Origin: Burkholderiales bacterium
GTDB lineage: Bacteria > Pseudomonadota > Gammaproteobacteria > Burkholderiales > Usitatibacteraceae
Direction: 5' to 3'
Assembly: GCA_025350945.1 (NCBI GenBank)
Contig: JANXWW010000170.1
Location: 1 to 16,139 of the forward strand
DNA: 16,139 nucleotides
Shown: piece by piece, positions 14,190 to 16,139 of the stretch
Numbering within the stretch: the first letter of the stretch is position 1
Layout of the letters: each line of letters opens with the position of its first letter
Position numbers and translations under genes: made by a program
Notes under the pieces: model-generated
What the model was told of the DNA's origin: nothing
The model's input: only the letters and a program-made list of their open reading frames with translations
The model's database searches: none

Positions 14190-14230
14190 CAGTTTGTCGT
14201 GTTTCAGTATTGAAAGCATCAACGCATCAC

Positions 14231-15010
14231 ATGCAAATCGCCCGCCGTGAGATTAGTTTTACACCGTCTTTGCTGCCGACGCTGGCCGCGTTGATTGCGG
14301 TGTTGCTCACCTTGTATTTGGCGATATGGCAACAAGGCCGCGCAGCAGAAAAGCGAGCGTTGCAGGCTGAATATTCTGCTCGCACCGAGGCCCCGCCCGT
14401 TGTTTTGTCGAGCAGTCTGGAAAAAATTGATAACGCTTACGAGTATCGATATCGCATGGCAAATGTACGCGGAGAATGGCAGGCGGCGAAGCAAATATTT
14501 ATTGACAACAAATTTAGCGATAGCGGCGCAGTGGGCTATCACGTCATTACGCCGCTAAAGATTGCTGACAGTAATTTAGTGGTGTTGGTGAATCGCGGCT
14601 GGATCGCGCGGAGTGCCTCGTATCCTGCACCTCCTGAGGCCAGCCCACCCGTTAGCGAGGTTGAAGTGCAAGGCCAGCTAACCATACCGAGCAAACGCTT
14701 TCTTGAGCTAACAGCGAACGCTGTGCAAGGAAACGTTTGGCAAAATTTAACGATTGAACGCTACAGCCTGGCGATGAAAATGGACGTGCTGCCGTGGCTA
14801 TTATTGGCGAGCAAAATATCACCGCACGGCGCAGGATTGGCGTTGCAAAGCGAGCGACCCGATGCGGGCGTTGAAAAACATGTTGAATACATGCTTACCT
14901 GGTATTCCCTGGCCTTAACTGTTATCGCACTTTGGATCGGCCTCAATCTGCACATCGGGCACATGAGTCTGGATACAACAGCCCCTACAAAAACGAAAGT
15001 TTTACCATGA
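14231..15010 (+). CDS. SURF1-family oxidase assembly protein
   Basis: An inner-membrane protein that helps place heme a into subunit I of the oxidase. 259 residues from the ATG at 14231. Seen: the SURF1 layout with an N-terminal helix (about 12-33) followed by WQQGRAAEK (33-41), a periplasmic domain with YRYRMANVRGEW (72-83) and VLVNRGWIA (118-126), and a C-terminal helix (about 221-241) introduced by KHVEYMLTWYSLALT (216-230). An in-frame TTG at 14144 would add 29 residues before the first helix with no family match, so I reject it. No strong ribosome site is seen. The stop overlaps the next start by ATGA, which indicates translational coupling. Confidence 0.93.
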   Translation: MQIARREISFTPSLLPTLAALIAVLLTLYLAIWQQGRAAEKRALQAEYSARTEAPPVVLSSSLEKIDNAYEYRYRMANVRGEWQAAKQIFIDNKFSDSGAVGYHVITPLKIADSNLVVLVNRGWIARSASYPAPPEASPPVSEVEVQGQLTIPSKRFLELTANAVQGNVWQNLTIERYSLAMKMDVLPWLLLASKISPHGAGLALQSERPDAGVEKHVEYMLTWYSLALTVIALWIGLNLHIGHMSLDTTAPTKTKVLP

Positions 15011-15606
15011 GCCCTCGCACCAAATTCGTCATGATTTTTCTGTTGTTCTCCGTTCCGTTTATTGCCTCGACCATCACGTTCCTCGTCTGGAAACCATCGG
15101 TGACCAATAATTACGGCGAGTTGCTTTCGCCTGTCGTTGCCTTGCCTGAAGCGAAGTTGTCTCGCGTGGATATTGAAGGTACGGGTGAAGGTGCAAATAA
15201 TGTTGCCAACAAAGAACTCATCGAAAAATCATTGCGCGGCAAATGGCTGATGCTCACGCGCGACAGCGGCGCATGTGAAGCTGCCTGCCAGAAAAAACTT
15301 TATGCGATGCGGCAGACGCGGTTAAGCATTGGTCGCGAACAAGATCGCGTTGCGCGCGTCGTATTGGTGGATGATGACGTTGCCCCAAACGCCGCGCTGG
15401 TGGCGGAGTTTCAGGGCACGATCTGGATCTCGGCCAAGGCTTTATCTTGGCTCACAAAATTGCCCAGTGCTGAAGCGAACGCAAGAAATCATATTTACGG
15501 GGTTGATACTCTGGGCAATGTGTTTATTCGCTACGGCGCTGATCCCGATATCAAACGCATGATGAAAGATTTTCAGCGCGTTTTAAAAGCCTCACAAATT
15601 GGTTAA
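15007..15606 (+). CDS. SCO-like membrane-anchored CxxxC protein of the cox cluster
   Basis: A 199-residue protein found in this place in beta- and gammaproteobacterial oxidase clusters and usually left as hypothetical. Seen: one N-terminal membrane helix (about 7-28), then a soluble domain with CEAAC (C90, C94) preceded by LMLTRDSG, a VVLVDDD strand (118-124), and a C-terminal block NHIYGVDTLGNVFIRY (161-176) with H162. CxxxC plus a later His in a thioredoxin-like frame is the copper site layout of SCO1/SenC, so a copper or thiol role in CuA assembly is likely but inferred. The ATG overlaps the SURF1 stop (ATGA). ctaA follows after 33 bases. Start chosen over an upstream in-frame one lying inside SURF1. 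Confidence 0.78.
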   Translation: MSPRTKFVMIFLLFSVPFIASTITFLVWKPSVTNNYGELLSPVVALPEAKLSRVDIEGTGEGANNVANKELIEKSLRGKWLMLTRDSGACEAACQKKLYAMRQTRLSIGREQDRVARVVLVDDDVAPNAALVAEFQGTIWISAKALSWLTKLPSAEANARNHIYGVDTLGNVFIRYGADPDIKRMMKDFQRVLKASQIG

Positions 15607-15639
15607 TTTTTAGATGTATTTTTTGGGTGTGATTAAGAA

Positions 15640-16139
15640 ATGAAAATGAGTGGCATGGAACAAGGTGTGGTGGGGCTCATCACGCTCGCGATAATTGTCG
15701 GTGCGTTTATGTGGGTCAAGCGAGACCAATTACGATTTCGTCGTCTGGTGGCGGCGACGGCAGTGACCACGTTAATCCTCATCATGCTCGGCGCATATGT
15801 TCGATTGTCTGATGCGGGCCTGGGTTGTCCCGACTGGCCCGGGTGCTACGGTAATCTAACGCCGCATCATTCAGCAACTGAAATTCGGGGTGCCGAAGCC
15901 AACCAGCCCGGTGGCCCTGTGACGATGGCAAAAGCGTGGAAGGAAATGGTGCATCGCTATCTTGCGATGATTGTTGGCGCGTTCATTGCCGCCATCATGT
16001 TTACAGCGTGGCGCAATCGTCGGCTGTGGGCGCAATCCATTGTGTTGCCAACAGTGATTGCGAGTGCCGTGATTTTTCAGGCGGCGCTGGGTGCTTGGAC
16101 GGTGACGCTATTGCTCAAGCCAGCGATTGTGACCTCGCA
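15640..16139 (+). CDS. ctaA: Heme a synthase CtaA/COX15, 5' part, cut by window end
   Basis: The membrane enzyme that oxidises the C8 methyl of heme o to the formyl group of heme a. Only the first 166 codons are present; the frame is open at the last base. Seen: an N-terminal helix (about 8-26), a second helix leading into GAYVRLSDAGLGCPDWPGCY (51-70), the family signature, whose cysteine pair C63 and C69 lies in the first periplasmic loop, then KEMVHRYLA (101-109) with the heme-ligand H105, and GAWTVTLLLKPAIV (151-164). The ATG at 15640 is preceded by a weak AAGAA. It completes the set of heme and copper insertion factors; ctaB would be expected next, outside the window. Confidence 0.94.
   Translation, partial: MKMSGMEQGVVGLITLAIIVGAFMWVKRDQLRFRRLVAATAVTTLILIMLGAYVRLSDAGLGCPDWPGCYGNLTPHHSATEIRGAEANQPGGPVTMAKAWKEMVHRYLAMIVGAFIAAIMFTAWRNRRLWAQSIVLPTVIASAVIFQAALGAWTVTLLLKPAIVTS

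Noticed and set aside
14144..14230. TTG-initiated 29-residue extension of SURF1
   Set aside because: The ATG at 14231 places the first membrane helix where the family has it; the extension overlaps the divergent control region.
1..16139. Search for CRISPR, insertion sequences, phage genes, toxin-antitoxin or defence genes
   Set aside because: No direct-repeat arrays, terminal inverted repeats, transposase or integrase motifs or defence-protein signatures were seen; all genes belong to core or commonly conserved families.

Overview
The window is an ordinary stretch of a betaproteobacterial chromosome, probably Burkholderiales and possibly Oxalobacteraceae-like (the family guess is weak). The case rests on two conserved blocks. 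One is the order pilB-pilC-pilD-coaE-zapD-yacG. The other is an aa3/caa3 cytochrome oxidase cluster carrying the small satellite genes typical of betaproteobacteria (DUF2244, a 41-residue assembly peptide, DUF2970, DUF2909). Base composition looks roughly balanced, lower in GC than most Burkholderia. I see no mobile element, CRISPR array, tRNA or rRNA, no broken gene, and no gap above 300 bases.

Layout. Bases 47-1836 (minus strand) hold a photolyase of the iron-sulfur bacterial cryptochrome type, preceded by a DUF2256 zinc-ribbon gene. Bases 1894-2496 (plus) hold an exported cysteine-type glutathione peroxidase. Bases 2569-6579 carry the type IV pilus assembly ATPase, platform protein and prepilin peptidase. 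Bases 6590-8340 carry coaE, zapD and yacG in the same direction. Bases 8501-16139 are the cytochrome c oxidase block: DUF2244, coxB (with a fused cytochrome c domain), coxA, a 41-residue peptide, ctaG, DUF2970, coxC, then DUF2909 on the opposite strand behind a two-way terminator, SURF1, a SCO-like CxxxC protein, and heme a synthase cut off by the window end.

How they work together. PilB powers pilus extension through PilC, and PilD matures the prepilins; no pilin gene is in the window. CoaE, ZapD and YacG are housekeeping proteins for CoA synthesis, FtsZ bundling and gyrase modulation. In the last block CoxA, CoxB and CoxC are the oxidase core. CtaG (and perhaps the SCO-like protein) delivers copper, while CtaA and SURF1 make and insert heme a. 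The small membrane proteins are probably assembly or stability factors, but this rests on position alone.

I found no clearly new system. The best leads are the uncharacterised satellites of the oxidase cluster, the DUF2256-photolyase pair, a strong hairpin between pilC and pilD, and a 15-base palindrome ahead of zapD. Three genes were missed or not closed by simple ORF calling and were read directly from the bases: 12029-12154, 12756-12935 and the partial gene from 15640.
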